Source of the DNA: Acidobacteriaceae bacterium
GTDB taxonomy: Bacteria > Acidobacteriota > Terriglobia > Terriglobales > Acidobacteriaceae
DNA length: 8,109 nucleotides
NCBI GenBank assembly: GCA_030044455.1
Contig: JASHVU010000562.1
Span: forward strand, 1-8,109
Direction of reading: 5' to 3'
Below the pieces are notes generated by a model that worked only from the letters and a program-made list of their open reading frames with translations, ran no database searches and was not told the origin of the DNA. This document shows positions 7,466 through 8,109 of this stretch, piece after piece (position 1 is the first letter of the stretch; every line of letters begins with the position of its first letter). Both the position numbers and the translations under genes were made by a program.

Positions 7466-7633
7466 TTCCCTGTTCACGGCTACAGTTGCTTTGCCCTTGG
7501 TGCGTGTTCGAATCCCGAGTTCCAGAATAAAACCGACGGAACAATGCAAGTGACGGACCGCGCTTGAGTTGGGTTGGCACGCGCTGCTTGAGGGTTTTGT
7601 ATCCCGGGTTCACTGGCGCGTCGCGAGCGAGAA

Positions 7634-7647
7634 ACCGCTTATGCGGT
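7634..7647. promoter_or_regulatory. short dyad ACCGC-TTAT-GCGGT upstream of the receptor gene
   Basis: This is a perfect five-base inverted repeat around a four-base centre, 23 bases before the AGGAGG. It may be a leader hairpin or an operator for the NarL-type regulator. The stem is short, so chance is a real possibility. Confidence 0.25.
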
Positions 7648-7670
7648 CCAGGCGACATTTCACGAGTGGT

Positions 7671-7676
7671 AGGAGG
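7671..7676 (+). promoter_or_regulatory. ribosome binding site of the TonB-dependent receptor gene
   Basis: AGGAGG is a full consensus Shine-Dalgarno, six bases before the ATG at 7683. It fixes the receptor start despite the unusually long stretch before its hydrophobic signal, and it implies strong translation. Confidence 0.8.
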
Positions 7677-7682
7677 CGACTG

Positions 7683-8109
7683 ATGAAGACCACGAACAAG
7701 GACCGGTTCCATGTGCCCAATCGGCAACAACGCACCGGCGTCCTGAGGCTATTTGCTTCTCACCCTGCGAGGAAGCTTACGCCAAAGTATCGCAACAGGA
7801 TCGGCCTGTTCTTTCTGCTGCTCGCCACCGTCACCTGTTTCGCCCAGTACAGCGGCAACGTGCAAGGTATTGTGACGGATCAGAATCAGGCTGCCATTCC
7901 CAACGCAACCGTCCATCTGCGCAGTGTTGACACCGGCATCCTGCAATCCACCGCAAGCGACAATGCCGGCTTTTATCGCTTTAGCAGCCTCGCACCGGGG
8001 AACTATGTTGTGTCGGTAGAGGCCCCCAATTTCAGAAAGGAAGAATCCCAATTCACGCTCAGCACTGCCGAAACCAAGGGCATCAATCTGACGTTGCATG
8101 TGGCAACGG
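7683..8109 (+). CDS. TonB-dependent receptor with N-terminal carboxypeptidase-regulatory-like domain (3' end cut by window)
   Basis: The frame is open from the ATG at 7683 to the window edge, giving 142 visible residues. A basic stretch of about 39 residues precedes a hydrophobic segment (40-51, IGLFFLLLATVT) and a probable signal-peptidase site CFA-Q at 54/55. Residues 57-140 form a carboxypeptidase-regulatory-like beta sandwich: GNVQGIVTDQNQAAIPNATV, then DNAGFYRFSSLAPGNYVVSV, then the start of the next strands. In Acidobacteriota this domain at the N-terminus is typical of large Oar-like TonB-dependent receptors of about 1000 residues or more; the plug and barrel would lie beyond the window. 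Only the first domain is seen, so another secreted protein with this domain cannot be excluded. Its place after the two-component genes suggests it is their target and takes up or binds a large glycan fragment (inference). Confidence 0.82.
   Translation, partial: MKTTNKDRFHVPNRQQRTGVLRLFASHPARKLTPKYRNRIGLFFLLLATVTCFAQYSGNVQGIVTDQNQAAIPNATVHLRSVDTGILQSTASDNAGFYRFSSLAPGNYVVSVEAPNFRKEESQFTLSTAETKGINLTLHVAT

Larger units (their letters stand above)
7283..7682 (+). other. 400-base non-coding gap before the receptor gene
   Basis: No convincing gene is seen. An open frame on the minus strand (7194-7730) runs into the regulator gene and has no recognisable motif or start signal. The gap holds an 8-base inverted repeat (7428-7435 with 7458-7465), a 7-base direct repeat GCTTGAG (7562-7568 and 7586-7592), a short hairpin at 7634-7647 and a very good ribosome binding site at 7671-7676. 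No rho-independent terminator is evident after the regulator, only a T-run at 7285-7289 without a stem. The length suggests a separately controlled promoter for the receptor. Confidence 0.6.

Noticed and set aside
7501..7525. tRNA-like T-loop (GTTCGAATCCC) followed by GTTCCAG, which could pair with CTGGAAC at 7328-7334
   Set aside because: The five-base T-stem has mismatches, the supposed acceptor strands are about 185 bases apart, and no D-arm or anticodon arm is seen. This is too long for a tRNA and too short for a tmRNA.
7573..7590. Sigma-54-like element TTGGCACGCGCTGCTTGA
   Set aside because: The spacing between GG and GC is eight bases instead of the required ten, and the regulator lacks the AAA+ domain of a sigma-54 activator.
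7194..7730. Minus-strand open frame across the gap before the receptor
   Set aside because: It overlaps the helix-turn-helix coding region of the regulator and the start of the receptor, and its translation shows no family features.

Overview
The window looks like a piece of an Acidobacteriota chromosome (inference). The reasons are its high G+C, a TonB-dependent receptor that opens with a carboxypeptidase-regulatory-like domain, a Tat-exported VCBS/CRTAC1-type protein, and a histidine kinase with an OB-fold-like sensor segment that I recall from acidobacterial kinases. No mobile element, CRISPR array, rRNA or credible tRNA is visible.

Layout. Two genes run on the minus strand: a DUF1680/GH127-type glycoside hydrolase (1450-3288) and, 58 bases further on, a CRTAC1-like repeat protein (1391 down to 1, cut by the window edge). 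A divergent control region of about 240 bases (3289-3526) separates them from a plus-strand cluster. That cluster holds a sugar-binding lipoprotein (3527-4504), a two-transmembrane sensor histidine kinase (4501-6660, sharing an ATGA with the gene before it) and a NarL/LuxR-type response regulator (6641-7282, overlapping the kinase by 20 bases). After a 400-base gap with small inverted repeats, an outer-membrane TonB-dependent receptor begins (7683 to the edge, cut).

How the parts may work together (inference). The lipoprotein is of the type-1 periplasmic-binding family, but no ABC permease or ATPase follows it. Its translation appears coupled to a kinase whose large ectodomain combines a jelly-roll-like and an OB-like part. 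The simplest reading is a three-component glycan sensor (binding protein, kinase, regulator) controlling the downstream receptor and perhaps the divergent hydrolase. In effect this would be a sensor-controlled glycan-use locus, possibly for L-arabinofuranose-containing plant material. The substrate and the target promoters cannot be read from the sequence.
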